Shown: positions 53,122-63,400 of the stretch, piece after piece
Layout of the letters: every line of letters starts with the position of its first letter
Position numbering within the stretch: position 1 is the first letter of the stretch
Assembly (NCBI GenBank): GCA_016709495.1
Contig: JADJMS010000046.1
Coordinates: 248,001 to 312,000, forward strand
DNA length: 64,000 nucleotides
Direction of reading: 5' to 3'
DNA from: Candidatus Dechloromonas phosphorivorans
GTDB taxonomy: Bacteria > Pseudomonadota > Gammaproteobacteria > Burkholderiales > Rhodocyclaceae
Program-made: the position numbers and the translations under genes
The notes under the pieces: model-generated
The model's input: only the letters and a program-made list of their open reading frames with translations
The model's database searches: none
Told to the model about the DNA's origin: nothing

Positions 53122-53833
53122 TTAGCGCTTCTTGAAGATGACGTCCCAGACGCCATGGCCGAGGCGCAAACCACGGTTTTCGAATTTGGTGAGCGGGCGG
53201 TAATCGGGGCGGGGTGCGAAGCCTTCACTGGTATTGACCAGAGTAGGCTCGGCGGATAGCACTTCCAGCATCTGATGGGCGTACTCTTCCCAGTCGGTGG
53301 CGCAGTGGAAATAGCCGCCCGGCTTGAGACGCGAGGCGAGCAGCGCGACAAACGGCGGCTGGATCAGCCGGCGCTTGTTGTGCCGTGCCTTATGCCACGG
53401 ATCGGGGAAGAAGACATGAACGCCATCAAGCGAAGCCTCGGGCAGCATGTCGCGCACCACTTCAACCGCATCGTGTGCGCAAATCCGCAGGTTGGTCAGT
53501 TCGCGTTCGGCTATTTTGCTTGCACAGCGCGCCAATGCCTGGCACGTGCACTTCGACGCCGAGGTAGTCATTATCGCGGTGGGCATCAGCAATTTTGGCC
53601 GTGGTTTCACCCATGCCGGTGCCGATCTCCAAAATTTTCGGGGCATTTCTACCGTAGACCGTAACAAGTTGAATTTGCTGCGCTGCGTAGGGGATGCCGA
53701 TCTTTGGCATCATCTCGGCGTAGTAGTTTTGCTGGGCCGCCGACATGCGTCCGGCGCGCCGTACGAAGCTTTTGATATGGCCGTGTTCGGCTGTTTCGCC
53801 AGCGCGTCCGTCGGTGTAAACGTTATCGCTCAT
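53122..53833 (-). CDS. trmB: tRNA (guanine-N7)-methyltransferase TrmB, frameshifted near 53515
   Basis: A SAM-dependent methyltransferase of about 236 residues that makes m7G46 in tRNA. The first frame gives IKSFVRRAGRMSAAQQNYY and the SAM site ILEIGTGMGETTAKIA. The frame is lost after VHVPGIGALCKQ because of one A too many in AAAA near 53515, and resumes IAERELTNLRICAHDAVEVV, DGVHVFFPDPWHKARHNKRR and the C-terminus ending GVWDVIFKKR. The ATG overlaps the thiG stop by 4 bp. Confidence 0.93.
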
Positions 53834-54612
53834 GAACCAATCAATCCTGTGGTCGGCGATGAGGGATCAGCCGAATAGTATTTGCGTGCCATGCGGCCGG
53901 CCAGGAAAGCTTCGCGGCCAGCTTCAATCCCCTTTTTCATGGCCGAAGCCATCAGCACTGGGTCTTTGGCGTGGGCAATCGCCGTGTTCATCAGCACGCC
54001 GTCACAGCCCAGTTCCATCGCGATGGTCGCATCGGACGCTGTACCAACACCGGCATCGACGATGATCGGCACCTTGGCGTTGTCGATGATCAGGCGCAGG
54101 TTCCATGGATTGACGATGCCCATGCCGGAGCCGATCAGCGAGGCGAGGGGCATCACGGCAACGCAGCCGATGTCTTCCAGCATCTTGCACTGAATCGGGT
54201 CGTCGGCACAGTAGACCATGACCTGAAAGCCTTCCTTGACCAGCGTTTCGGCAGCTTTCAAAGTTTCCGGCATGTTCGGGAATAGATTGGTCGGGTCGCC
54301 GAGGACTTCCAGCTTGCACAGCGGGTGGCCGTCGAGCAGTTCACGCGCCAAGCGCAGGGTGCGTACGGCGTCGTCAGCGGTATAGCAGCCGGCTGTGTTG
54401 GGCAGAATGGTGAATCTGGAGGGTGGTACGGCATCCAGCAGGTTGGGTTGGCTGGCATCCTGGCCGATATTGACGCGACGCACGGCGACGGTGACGATCT
54501 CGGCGCCCGAGGCATCGATGGCGGCGCGGGTTTCGCTGAAATCCTTGTACTTGCCGGTGCCAACCAGCAAACGGGAACGGTACGCCTTGCCGGCGATGGT
54601 CAGTTGATGCAT
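53830..54612 (-). CDS. thiG: Thiazole synthase ThiG
   Basis: A 260-residue TIM-barrel enzyme that makes the thiazole of thiamine from deoxyxylulose phosphate, dehydroglycine and ThiS thiocarboxylate. Seen are RLLVGTGKYKDFSETRAAID, ILPNTAGCYTADDAVRTLRL, VAVMPLASLIGSGMGI and IVDAGVGTASDATIAMELGC. AAGGAG lies 7 bp upstream of the ATG. It follows thiS and is coupled to trmB by a 4-bp overlap. Confidence 0.97.
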   Translation of the reverse strand: MHQLTIAGKAYRSRLLVGTGKYKDFSETRAAIDASGAEIVTVAVRRVNIGQDASQPNLLDAVPPSRFTILPNTAGCYTADDAVRTLRLARELLDGHPLCKLEVLGDPTNLFPNMPETLKAAETLVKEGFQVMVYCADDPIQCKMLEDIGCVAVMPLASLIGSGMGIVNPWNLRLIIDNAKVPIIVDAGVGTASDATIAMELGCDGVLMNTAIAHAKDPVLMASAMKKGIEAGREAFLAGRMARKYYSADPSSPTTGLIGS

Positions 54613-54623
54613 GGGAGTACTCC

Positions 54624-54827
54624 TTAGCCGCCGCCGACGGCGACGACGATTTCGAGTTGGTCGCCAGAAAGCAGCGTGGTCGTTGCATGCTGGCTTTTCG
54701 GGACAATTTCGCCGTTCCGTTCAACGGCAATGCGCTTGCCGGCGTAACCGAGTTGATCGATCAGGCCGCTGACGGAGAGTGTTTCTGGGAAATGACGATC
54801 TTCGCCATTAATTTTGATTTCTAGCAT
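54624..54827 (-). CDS. thiS: Sulfur carrier protein ThiS
   Basis: A 67-residue ubiquitin-like protein ending in GGG, whose C-terminal glycine pair is charged with sulfur for ThiG. KINGEDRHFPETLSVSGLID and VERNGEIVPKSQHATT are typical. It lies 11 bp before thiG and 4 bp after the SDR gene. Confidence 0.95.
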   Translation of the reverse strand: MLEIKINGEDRHFPETLSVSGLIDQLGYAGKRIAVERNGEIVPKSQHATTTLLSGDQLEIVVAVGGG

Positions 54828-54831
54828 CCAG

Positions 54832-55602
54832 CTATTTTAGCAAGCCGCGCGGCTTGCGCGGGGCACTCGTGAACAGTGCGTCGTATAGCCAGTTGGGCAG
54901 CAGGCGCAATATTTTGGCAACGAGGCCCATCTGCCAGGGAGTCACGGCGTAAGTTGTGCCGCGCGCTATGGCTTGTGCAAATATCTTGGCTGCTTTTTCC
55001 GCCGGCAATAAAAAAGGCATTTTGTAGGGGTTGATCGCAGTCATTGGTGTTGCGATGTACCCCGGGGCAATGGTCACAACCTTGATGCCGTAAGGTCGCA
55101 TTTCGAGGCGCAGACTTTCGAGGTAGGTGATTGCCGCCGCTTTTGACGCCGAATAGGCTTCAGCACCCGGCAGGCCACGGATACCGGCGACCGAGGCAAC
55201 GCCGACCAGCTGCCTTTCTCCTCCCGCCGCTTTCATGGATGGGATGAAGGGGGCAAAGGTCGCTGCCATGCCAAAAACGTTGATGTCCATGATGCGTTTG
55301 AAGACGACGAGGTCTTCTTCGCATTCGGTCAGCGTGCCGGCTGAAACGCCTGCGCTGGCAATGATGATGTCCGGTACGCCAACCTGACTCAGAAAATCCA
55401 ATGCCGCAGCGCGCAAGGCCGCGGCGTCACTGACATCAAGGGCATAGCAGGCATGTTTGTCACCCAGGCGCCGATTCAAGGCATCGAGCAACTCACTGCG
55501 CCGTGCCACCAGGCCGAGCCTTGCGCCTTGTTCGGCGTAGTAAACGGCAAGCGCCTCGCCGATTCCCGACGAGGCGCCCGTGATGAAGACCTTGAACGTC
55601 AA
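54832..55602 (-). CDS. Short-chain dehydrogenase/reductase family protein
   Basis: A 256-residue SDR. The cofactor site is FITGASSGIGEALAVYYAEQ (T-G-x3-G-x-G), D-V-S follows the second strand, and the active-site serine/Tyr-x3-Lys set is seen as GVASVAGIRGLPGAEAYSAS(K). IITG-type motifs point to NADP(H). The C-terminal FLLPAEKAAKIFAQAIARG and the tail of basic residues are common in lipid-metabolising SDRs, but the substrate is unknown. It starts directly after the dsbA-type gene. Confidence 0.9.
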   Translation of the reverse strand: MTFKVFITGASSGIGEALAVYYAEQGARLGLVARRSELLDALNRRLGDKHACYALDVSDAAALRAAALDFLSQVGVPDIIIASAGVSAGTLTECEEDLVVFKRIMDINVFGMAATFAPFIPSMKAAGGERQLVGVASVAGIRGLPGAEAYSASKAAAITYLESLRLEMRPYGIKVVTIAPGYIATPMTAINPYKMPFLLPAEKAAKIFAQAIARGTTYAVTPWQMGLVAKILRLLPNWLYDALFTSAPRKPRGLLK

Positions 55603-56247
55603 TTATTTCTTGCCGGATTTCTCGCTACGTGCCTTGGCAATCATCTTGTCGGAAATTGCCAATTGCTCGGTGAAATCCTTGCCACCAACCAGATATTTGC
55701 CATCAACCGCAATCGCCGGTACGCCCTGAATCCTGTAAGCCTGTGCCAACTGGTCGCCGCGCTTTACCTTGCTCATGACGCCGAAGGAGTTGAATGTGTC
55801 AGCAAATTTCTTGGGATCAACGCCTTTCTTGACGACCCATTCAGTCAGTGTTTTTTCGTCGAACATATTGATCCGCTCGCCGTGAATTGCCTTGAATACA
55901 TCGCCATCGAGCTTGGCCAGATCACCGGTCGTTTCGAGCGTGTAATAAAGTTTGGCAATGTTCGCCCAGGCGGCACGACCAAAGGTGATCGGCACGCGCT
56001 TGAAAACGACATCGGTGGGCAGTTTGGCCGACCAGGCAGAAATCAGTGGGTGAAAATCGCTGCAATGTGGGCAGCCGTAGCTGAAGAACTCAAGGACTTC
56101 AATCTTGGCCGGATCATCACTGGGCTGCGCCGGGGTGATCAGTGTGTAGTCCTTGCCGGCAGTTTGGGCAAATGACGAGCTGGTTACGGTCAACGCCGTT
56201 CCGAGGGCAAAAAAAGCAGCAACAAAACTACGACGATCAAATTTCAT
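55603..56247 (-). CDS. dsbA: Thiol:disulfide interchange protein DsbA/DsbL family
   Basis: A 214-residue periplasmic oxidase of protein thiols. The signal peptide is FVAAFFALGTALTVTSSSFA; the active site CPHC lies in EFFSYGCPHCSDFHPLI and the cis-proline in YRIQGVPAIAVDGKYL. It forms disulfides in exported proteins. AAGGAG is 6 bp before the ATG. It is 3 bp after the SPOR gene, an order common in betaproteobacteria. Confidence 0.94.
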   Translation of the reverse strand: MKFDRRSFVAAFFALGTALTVTSSSFAQTAGKDYTLITPAQPSDDPAKIEVLEFFSYGCPHCSDFHPLISAWSAKLPTDVVFKRVPITFGRAAWANIAKLYYTLETTGDLAKLDGDVFKAIHGERINMFDEKTLTEWVVKKGVDPKKFADTFNSFGVMSKVKRGDQLAQAYRIQGVPAIAVDGKYLVGGKDFTEQLAISDKMIAKARSEKSGKK

Positions 56248-56250
56248 TGA

Positions 56251-56913
56251 TTACTCCTTGGTGTTCTTGGCAAGTGACGAGTCAATGCCCGATTTGGCAA
56301 GCTCTGTCCGTGTTTTGTTCAACTCATCAATCTTGGTATAGGGGCCGACGCGGACGCGGTAATAGGTTTTGTCCTGCACCATGACCTGCTGCACCACAGC
56401 CTCTATACCCATAAACGCAAGTTTTGCCTTTTGGTTGTCAGCATCCTGTGCCGTGCTGAAAGAACCCGCCTGCAGGAATAGTGGTTGCTTGCTTTCCTTG
56501 GGTTCTTCGGATTTTTTCTCCTCTTTCTTTTCTTCTTTTTTAGGCTCTTCCTTCTTCGACTCTTCCTTGGCGATGACTGGCTTGCCTTCCTTATCCGGCA
56601 CCGCATCGGTTTTGCCCGGGAGGATGTCATAAAACTGGAAACGTTTTTCCGGGATCGGATCGCCCGGTTTGCCTGGTAATGCCAAAGGTTGGGCAGGCTT
56701 GCCATTGGCCGCAGCCGTTGCGGCAGCAGCTACTTCCGATCGCGGTGGCGGTGATTTGTCGACGAAGGGGAGCGGTGATTTGTTCATGTACCAGACGACA
56801 CCGGCTGCTGCGCCGACGCCGAGGACAAGGCCGATGAACATGCCGATCAATGTGCCACCGCCAGACTTTTTCTTGGCTGGCTGGTTTCTGCGAGGTTTCA
56901 TATCTCGACTCAT
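56251..56913 (-). CDS. SPOR domain protein (cell division/peptidoglycan binding)
   Basis: A 220-residue inner-membrane protein. One membrane helix (TLIGMFIGLVLGVGAAAGVV), a linker rich in Glu and Lys (roughly residues 115-145), then a C-terminal SPOR domain (FLQAGSFSTAQDADNQKAKL, YYRVRVGPYTKIDELNKTRT). SPOR domains bind denuded peptidoglycan at the division septum. It is 12 bp after argS, and dsbA follows 3 bp later. Confidence 0.93.
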   Translation of the reverse strand: MSRDMKPRRNQPAKKKSGGGTLIGMFIGLVLGVGAAAGVVWYMNKSPLPFVDKSPPPRSEVAAAATAAANGKPAQPLALPGKPGDPIPEKRFQFYDILPGKTDAVPDKEGKPVIAKEESKKEEPKKEEKKEEKKSEEPKESKQPLFLQAGSFSTAQDADNQKAKLAFMGIEAVVQQVMVQDKTYYRVRVGPYTKIDELNKTRTELAKSGIDSSLAKNTKE

Positions 56914-56925
56914 CAGTGCTATTCC

Positions 56926-58689
56926 TTACATCGATTCCGGGCAGCTGACGCCCAGAATGGCGAGACCGTTACGGATCGTCTGACGCACGGCAGCGGCCAG
57001 CGCAACCCGTGCATCACGCAGCACAGCATCGTCCACCAGCATGCGCTCGGCGTTGTAGTAGCTGTGGAACTCGCCGGCCAGATCCTTGAGGTAGAAGGCA
57101 ATCAAGTGCGGCGCCAGTTCGCGGGCAGCGCCGTCGATAACGTCACGGAATTCGGCCAGCTTGTTGGCAATCGCCAGTTCGCGCGGATTGCTGAGTGGCG
57201 AGAGGTCGGTTTCGGCCAGACTTTCCATGTCACCGTTCCACTGATTCAGTACCGAGCAAATACGGGCGTGGGCGTACTGGATGTAGTAAACCGGGTTTTC
57301 GTTGGTCTGGCTCTTGGCCAGATCAAGGTCGAAATCGAGGTGCTGATCCGACTTGCGCAGGGCGTAGAAGAAACGGCAGGCATCGTTGCCGACTTCCTTG
57401 CGCAGTTCGCGCAGCGTGACGAACTCGCCGGAGCGCGTCGACATCGAGGCTTTTTGTCCATTGCGGTAAAGCACCGCAAACTGGACCAGAGCGACCTGCA
57501 GTTTGGCTGCATCGAGATCAAGTGCCGTAATGGCACCGGTGACGCGGGAAATGTAACCGTGGTGATCGGCGCCCCAGATGTTGATGACCTTGTCGAAACC
57601 ACGCTCGAACTTGTTCAGGTGGTAGGCAATGTCGGAGGCGAAATAGGTGTAAAGCCCATTTTCGCGCTGCACGACGCGATCTTTTTCGTCACCAAACGTC
57701 GTTGACCGGAACCAGCGCGCGCCATTCTGTACATAAAGATGGCCCTTTTTTTCCAGCAGGTCGACACAACGGGCAACCAGGCCAGTGTCAAACAAGGCTT
57801 TTTCAGAGAACCAGACGTCGAAATGGACGCCAAACTCTTCAAGGTCGTCACGGCAATCGGCCAACTGTTCAGACAAGGCATGTTGATGCACATAAGTCCA
57901 GTCCGGGCCAAGCAACTCCTTGGCGTTGGCGATCAGTGCGTCAAGGTGCTGGTCGCGCTGACGTTTGGCTTCGTCGTCGGCGCGGCTGGCATCCGGCAGT
58001 CCGGGCGTATTGGCTAGAACAGCCTCGGCAGGGCGCACGTATTTTTGGCCATGGGCAGCCGTCATCTGTTTTGCCATGTCGCGCACATAGTCGCCCTGGT
58101 AGGCATTGGGCAAAAACGGAATATCAACGCCGTTTTGTTCGAGGTAACGCAGCCAGGTCGACAGTCCGAGAATGTCCATCTGTCGGCCGGCATCATTGAC
58201 GTAATACTCCCGCGTTACGTCCCAGCCGGCGAAGGTCAGCAGGCTCGCCAGCGAAGCACCATAGGCAGCGCCACGACCATGGCCGACATGCAACGGCCCG
58301 GTCGGATTGGCCGAGACGAATTCGACCTGAACTTTTTGCCAGCCACCGACAGTCAAACGACCGTAGTTTTCCCCCTCAACCAGCACGGCGCGAACAGCAT
58401 CGGTTTTGGCCGTTGCATCCAGCGTGAAATTGATAAAACCGGCGCCAGCGATTTCGGCCTTTTTGACCAGTACCGATACCGGCAGCTCGTTCAATAGCTG
58501 TTGGGCGATTTCGCGGGGATTTTTCTTCAGCGCCTTGGCGAGTTGCATGGCCAGATTGGTCGCAAAATCACCATGCGTCGGGTCGCGCGGGCGCTCGAGG
58601 TGAATTGGGGTTTCAGCTGCGCCTGGCGCAACGCTGTCGAGTGCCTGTTGCAACAGGGAGGTCAGCTGGGATTTAACGTCTTTGGCCAT
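56926..58689 (-). CDS. argS: Arginyl-tRNA synthetase
   Basis: A 587-residue class I synthetase. HIGH-like motif in VEFVSANPTGPLHVGHGRGA, WGADHHGYISRV, and the KMSKS counterpart near KASMSTRSGE. An N-terminal arginyl-tRNA additional domain (PAGAAETPIHLERPRDPTHG region) and the C-terminal DALR anticodon domain (CSVLNQWNGDMESL ... RMLVDDAVLR) are present. It charges tRNA-Arg. It is the first gene of the minus-strand run to 50072. Confidence 0.97.
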   Translation of the reverse strand: MAKDVKSQLTSLLQQALDSVAPGAAETPIHLERPRDPTHGDFATNLAMQLAKALKKNPREIAQQLLNELPVSVLVKKAEIAGAGFINFTLDATAKTDAVRAVLVEGENYGRLTVGGWQKVQVEFVSANPTGPLHVGHGRGAAYGASLASLLTFAGWDVTREYYVNDAGRQMDILGLSTWLRYLEQNGVDIPFLPNAYQGDYVRDMAKQMTAAHGQKYVRPAEAVLANTPGLPDASRADDEAKRQRDQHLDALIANAKELLGPDWTYVHQHALSEQLADCRDDLEEFGVHFDVWFSEKALFDTGLVARCVDLLEKKGHLYVQNGARWFRSTTFGDEKDRVVQRENGLYTYFASDIAYHLNKFERGFDKVINIWGADHHGYISRVTGAITALDLDAAKLQVALVQFAVLYRNGQKASMSTRSGEFVTLRELRKEVGNDACRFFYALRKSDQHLDFDLDLAKSQTNENPVYYIQYAHARICSVLNQWNGDMESLAETDLSPLSNPRELAIANKLAEFRDVIDGAARELAPHLIAFYLKDLAGEFHSYYNAERMLVDDAVLRDARVALAAAVRQTIRNGLAILGVSCPESM

Positions 58690-58805
58690 TGATTTGCTGC
58701 GAAAATTCGAAAGTCGCGATTATACGCTGGCGAAATCGGTCCACGCTGCCTGCTTTGTGATGGTTTGTAATCCGGTTTTGCCTTGTCAAACAACTATTCA
58801 GATGG

Positions 58806-58836
58806 CCTTTTGGTCGCCGTTGGCGGGACCAAAAGG
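58806..58836 (+). other. 10-bp perfect hairpin in the ubiB leader
   Basis: CCTTTTGGTC (58806-58815) and GACCAAAAGG (58827-58836) pair perfectly around an 11-base loop, 44 bp upstream of the proposed ubiB start. No T-run follows, so it is not a standard terminator for the plus strand; on the minus strand there is likewise no T-run. It may be a leader RNA structure or a protein-binding dyad. Confidence 0.4.
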
Positions 58837-58880
58837 GGGCTTGCGTGTTAGCATCGCGCTCTTTCGCCCTCACTATTTCC

Positions 58881-60401
58881 ATGCGCCTTTTTCGTCTTTT
58901 CAAGATTGCCTCGGTCGCCAGCCGCTACGGCCTCGACGAAATGGTGCTTGAGCACGAACCAACGGGCAGGGTGGCGCGCCTCTTTAATGTTATGCAATTC
59001 TGGCGTGACTTGTCTGCACCGCGCGCCGTACGTTTGCGTCTGGCTCTCGAAGAACTTGGGCCAATTTTCGTCAAATTTGGGCAGGTGCTTTCAACTCGCC
59101 GCGACCTGATGCCGGCGGATATCGCTGACGAACTGGCCAAGTTGCAGGATAACGTGCCGCCATTTGATTCCCATCTGGCACTCGCGGAAATTGAAAAAGC
59201 CTACGGTCGCCCGGCGAGCGAGGTGTTTGCCGAATTTGACTCGACACCGATTGCCTCTGCTTCGATTGCCCAGGTGCATTTTGCGCTCCTAAAAGAAGAA
59301 GATGGCAGCCACGAAGTTGCTGTCAAGATCTTGCGCCCCAATATGTTGGGCGTGATCGATCATGATCTTGGCTTGCTTGACACTCTCGCCATGTTGCTGG
59401 AAAAGCTCTGGTCGGATGGCAAGCGGCTCAAGCCGCGCGAAGTCGTTGCCGAATTTGGCAAGTATTTGCATGATGAGCTGGATTTGATGCGCGAAGCGGC
59501 CAATGCTTCGCAGCTACGCCGTAATTTTGCCGATTCACCGCTGTTGTGCGTGCCGGAAGTCCATTGGGACTGGTGTACGTCAACGGTCATGGTCATGGAA
59601 CGAATGAAGGGCACGCCGATTTCGCAGATTGACAAATTGCGTGCTGATGGCATCGATCTATCAAAACTGTCGGCGTCGGGTGTCGAGATTTTTTTCACCC
59701 AGGTATTTCGTGATGGCTTTTTCCACGCCGATATGCACCCCGGCAATATTTTTGTTGCCCCTGATGGCCGTTACATCGCGCTTGATTTCGGCATCGTCGG
59801 CACGCTGACCGATAACGACAAAAACTATCTCGCCCAGAACTTCCTCGCATTTTTCCGCCGCGATTACAAGCGGGTTGCCGAGGCGCACATTGAGTCAGGC
59901 TGGGCGCCTATCGATACGCGGGTTGATGAGTTTGAGGCGGCAATTCGCGCCGTTTGCGAGCCGATTTTCGACCGTCCGCTGAAAGATATTTCCTTTGGCA
60001 AGGTACTGCTGCGCCTCTTTCAGGCGTCGCGGCGCTTCAATGTTGAAATTCAGCCGCAACTGGTGATGTTGCAAAAAACCCTGCTCAATATCGAAGGACT
60101 CGGCCGTCAGCTTGATCCTGAGCTTGATCTTTGGAAAACCGCCAAGCCTTTTCTTGAGCGCTGGATGGACGAGCAGGTTGGCTGGCGTGGGTTGCTGCGC
60201 ACCTTCAAACAGGAAGCGCCGTATCTGGCGCGGACCTTGCCGCAATTGCCGCGCCTTGTTCATCAGTCGTTAAAACAACCGCCCAGGGTTGATCTCGCAC
60301 CGCAACTCGAACGCCTGATCAATGCCCAGCAGCAGCAAAATCGCTGGTTGATCATCATTGCTTTATTGCTCACCCTGCTCTCCGCGATTCTCCTCTCCTA
60401 A
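58881..60401 (+). CDS. ubiB: UbiB family protein (ubiquinone biosynthesis)
   Basis: A 506-residue atypical protein kinase-like ATPase needed for ubiquinone synthesis. The KxGQ motif is in FVKFGQVLSTRRDLMPADIA, the A-rich loop and lysine in VAVKILRPNM, the D-x-H-P-G-N element in FHADMHPGNIFVAPDG, and DFGIVG (DFG). The C-terminus has two hydrophobic helices (WLIIIALLLTLLSAILLS). The start at ATG 58881 gives MRLFRLFKIASVASRYGLDE, a common family beginning; an in-frame frame start at 58845 exists. No clear ribosome site. The helicase starts 2 bp after its stop. Confidence 0.95.
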   Translation: MRLFRLFKIASVASRYGLDEMVLEHEPTGRVARLFNVMQFWRDLSAPRAVRLRLALEELGPIFVKFGQVLSTRRDLMPADIADELAKLQDNVPPFDSHLALAEIEKAYGRPASEVFAEFDSTPIASASIAQVHFALLKEEDGSHEVAVKILRPNMLGVIDHDLGLLDTLAMLLEKLWSDGKRLKPREVVAEFGKYLHDELDLMREAANASQLRRNFADSPLLCVPEVHWDWCTSTVMVMERMKGTPISQIDKLRADGIDLSKLSASGVEIFFTQVFRDGFFHADMHPGNIFVAPDGRYIALDFGIVGTLTDNDKNYLAQNFLAFFRRDYKRVAEAHIESGWAPIDTRVDEFEAAIRAVCEPIFDRPLKDISFGKVLLRLFQASRRFNVEIQPQLVMLQKTLLNIEGLGRQLDPELDLWKTAKPFLERWMDEQVGWRGLLRTFKQEAPYLARTLPQLPRLVHQSLKQPPRVDLAPQLERLINAQQQQNRWLIIIALLLTLLSAILLS

Positions 60402-60403
60402 AC

Positions 60404-63400
60404 ATGGCTGCAGATTCATTTAACGACCTCAGTAAAGAGGATGTGCTTGGCTGGTTTGACAAGCGCGAAATCGCCAAGGCGGGTCCCTACGTCGATTTGG
60501 TGCGCGACATCGAAATCGAGCCGATGCTGATCCGGGCCATTGTTCCCGGTACGGCACCAACGCCCTATGCGGTGGTAGTTCGCCTGATGGAAGCGCGCGG
60601 TGGGGCGCTGCTGATCAGTGCTTGTACCTGTCCGGTCGGCAAGCACTGCAAACACGTTGCAGCAACGCTTTTGCGGGCGGTCGACGAAAACGCCCCGAAG
60701 CCGGATCGCGTCAGTCCCAGCGTCCTCTCCTGGGTGGAAGATCTGCGCCGCGTTTCGCTGGCCGTCGCCAAGAAAAAAGCACGGCCGGCCAGTGCCCGGC
60801 AGCAGCTTTTCTACATTCTCAAATGGTCTGATGACCGGCGCCAGTTCGGGATTGAAATCCGTAAGGGCAAGTTTCCGGAAAGTGCCGAGGAGTGGTGGAA
60901 GGTTGGTCGTGCCCTGGTCACGCCGCCGCAATTTGTCAATGAAGAAGACCTCGTTATCCTGCGCCTGATCTGGGGCGAGCGAAATCACGAAAGTCCCTTG
61001 CGTGCTTTTGGTCTTGGCCCAAAAAAAGGTGCCGAGATTTTGCAGCGCCTGGTACAGAGCAACCGTTTGTATTCCGAAGACGATTTGGGTCTGCCATTGC
61101 AGGCTGGCCTGGTGCGGCCCGCTAGCGTCGGCTGGCAAATCGACCCCAGCGGTTTCCAGCGCCCATCCTTGCGCCCTGATCCACCGGCGGAGATGATTGT
61201 TACGGTCGACCCGCCTTGGTACCTGGATTTGGCTGAGGGTGAGACAGGTCCGCTGGATGTTGCCGGCAATCCGGCAGTGATTGCTCGCCTGTTCGGCTTG
61301 CCGCCCCTGTCGGCCAAAGAAGCGGCCCTGGTTGCCGAAGCTTTGTCTGAACTGGCTCCCGAAATGCCACCGCCGGCCGAAGATGCTGGCGAACGTTTGC
61401 GTCTGATCGATACGCCCTTGCAGGCTGTTCTTCAACTTGATACCGTCCATACCCACGGCTACCGCGCCTGGCGCGATTACCCGCATAGCTATAACGGTGG
61501 GCCTTTCGATGTGGCGCGCGTGCTTTTTCGCTATGCCGACGCCGACGTTCGTCCAGAAAACAAACATGAATTCATCACCTTGCCGGAAGGCGAAACGGTT
61601 CGGCTGAAACGCCGCCCGGAAGCTGAGGCCGCCGCACTCAAAGCACTTGCCGCCAGTGGGCTGGAGCGGGTGCCGGGGCATACCCTGTACACCTTTGGCC
61701 ATCCGCCGGAAGGTATTTACGGTCTGGCGCATGAGAGCGATTGGGCCTATTTCATGCAGGACAGCCTTGAGGCCTTGCGTGACGCTGGCTGGCAGATTGA
61801 ATTTCCGGACGATTTCCGCCATCACATTCTCGAAGTTGAAGGCTGGGAAGCCAATCTGGTTGAATCGGATAGTGGCTGGTTCGATCTCGATATGGGCGTC
61901 ATTGTCGAAGGTGAGCGCCTGGCGCTGGCTCCTCTGCTGGCTGGGTTATTCCGCCGCGATGCACGCTGGCTGGACGCCTTGCGACTGGCCTTTGCCCGAT
62001 GATGAAGCGGTTGAATTGCATACGCCAAGCGGCAAGCGGCTGCGCGTGCCGGCCGGGCGGATCAAACCGCTGGCTGCCACGCTGATCGACCTCTTCGATG
62101 GTTTCAATGGCGGAAATACACTACGCCTGTCGCGTTTTGACGCGCCGCGGCTGGCCGATCTCAGCGATACAACACGCTGGCAATTCAGAGGCCAGAGCGA
62201 TGTTTTTGCGATGGCGGAGAAGCTGCGCAGCGCGCAAGGGATCGCCCATATCGATCCGCCGAAAGGGCTTTGCCTGGAGCTTCGCCCATACCAAAAAGAA
62301 GGCCTGGCCTGGCTGCAATTCCTGCGCGAACAAGAGCTTTCCGGGATTCTTGCCGATGACATGGGGCTTGGTAAAACAGCGCAGGCGCTGGCGCACTTGC
62401 TGCTCGAAAAAGAATCCGGCCGACTCGACAAACCGGCCTTGATTGTCCTGCCCACTTCGCTGATTTTTAACTGGAAGAACGAAGCAGCGCGCTTTGCGCC
62501 GAGTTTGTCGGTGCTATCCCTGCATGGCCCGGATCGCAAAAGCAAATTCGATCAAATCGTGAGCAGCGATGTGGTGCTGACAACCTACCCGCTGCTCTGG
62601 CGTGATGCAGATGAGTTGATGCAGCACAGCTACCACCTACTCATTCTCGACGAGGCGCAAACCGTCAAGAATGCCCGCAGCCAGGGGGCTGAAGCGGTGC
62701 GCAAGATTGATGCGCGGCATCGCTTATGTATCACCGGTACGCCACTGGAGAACCACCTGGGCGAGTTGTGGAGCCAGTTCGATTTTCTGCTCCCCGGATT
62801 TCTCGGCGATAACCGCCAGTTCACCAAACATTGGCGCACACCGATTGAAAAGCAGGGCGACAACCAACGCCGTTTGCTGCTGGCGCGGCGGATTCGCCCG
62901 TTCATCCTGCGTCGCAAAAAGGAAGATGTTGCGCAGGAGTTACCACCGAAAACCATCATCGTGCGCAGCGTTGAACTTGAAGGCAGTCAACGTGACCTGT
63001 ACGAAACAGTGCGCGCCGCAATGGATGCCAAGGTGCGCGAAGAGATTGCCATCAAGGGCTTTAACCGCAGCCAAATCGTTATTCTTGATGCGCTGCTCAA
63101 ACTACGTCAGGTTTGCTGCGACCCGCGTCTGGTCAAGGCCAATGCCGCGACCAAGGTCAAGGAACGCGCCAAGCTTGATTTGCTGATGGCGATGTTGCCG
63201 GAATTGGTTGATGAAGGTCGCCGGATTCTCGTTTTCTCGCAATTCACCAGCATGCTGGCTTTGATCGAACACGAACTGGATCGGGCGGATATCAAGTACG
63301 TCATTCTGACCGGTGATACGGATGACCGAGAAACGCCGATTCGTCGCTTCCAGGAGGAAGAAGTCCCGGTTTTCCTGATCAGTCTGAAAGCTGGCGGCGT

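Noticed and set aside
54400..54840. Search for a TPP riboswitch near thiS-thiG
   Set aside because: The genes follow the SDR gene by 4 bp inside a long operon, leaving no room for a leader, and no THI-box was seen.
60416..61825. 469-codon minus-strand frame opposite the helicase gene
   Set aside because: It is the antisense of the SWIM/SNF2 gene, whose motifs are clear; the antisense product has none.
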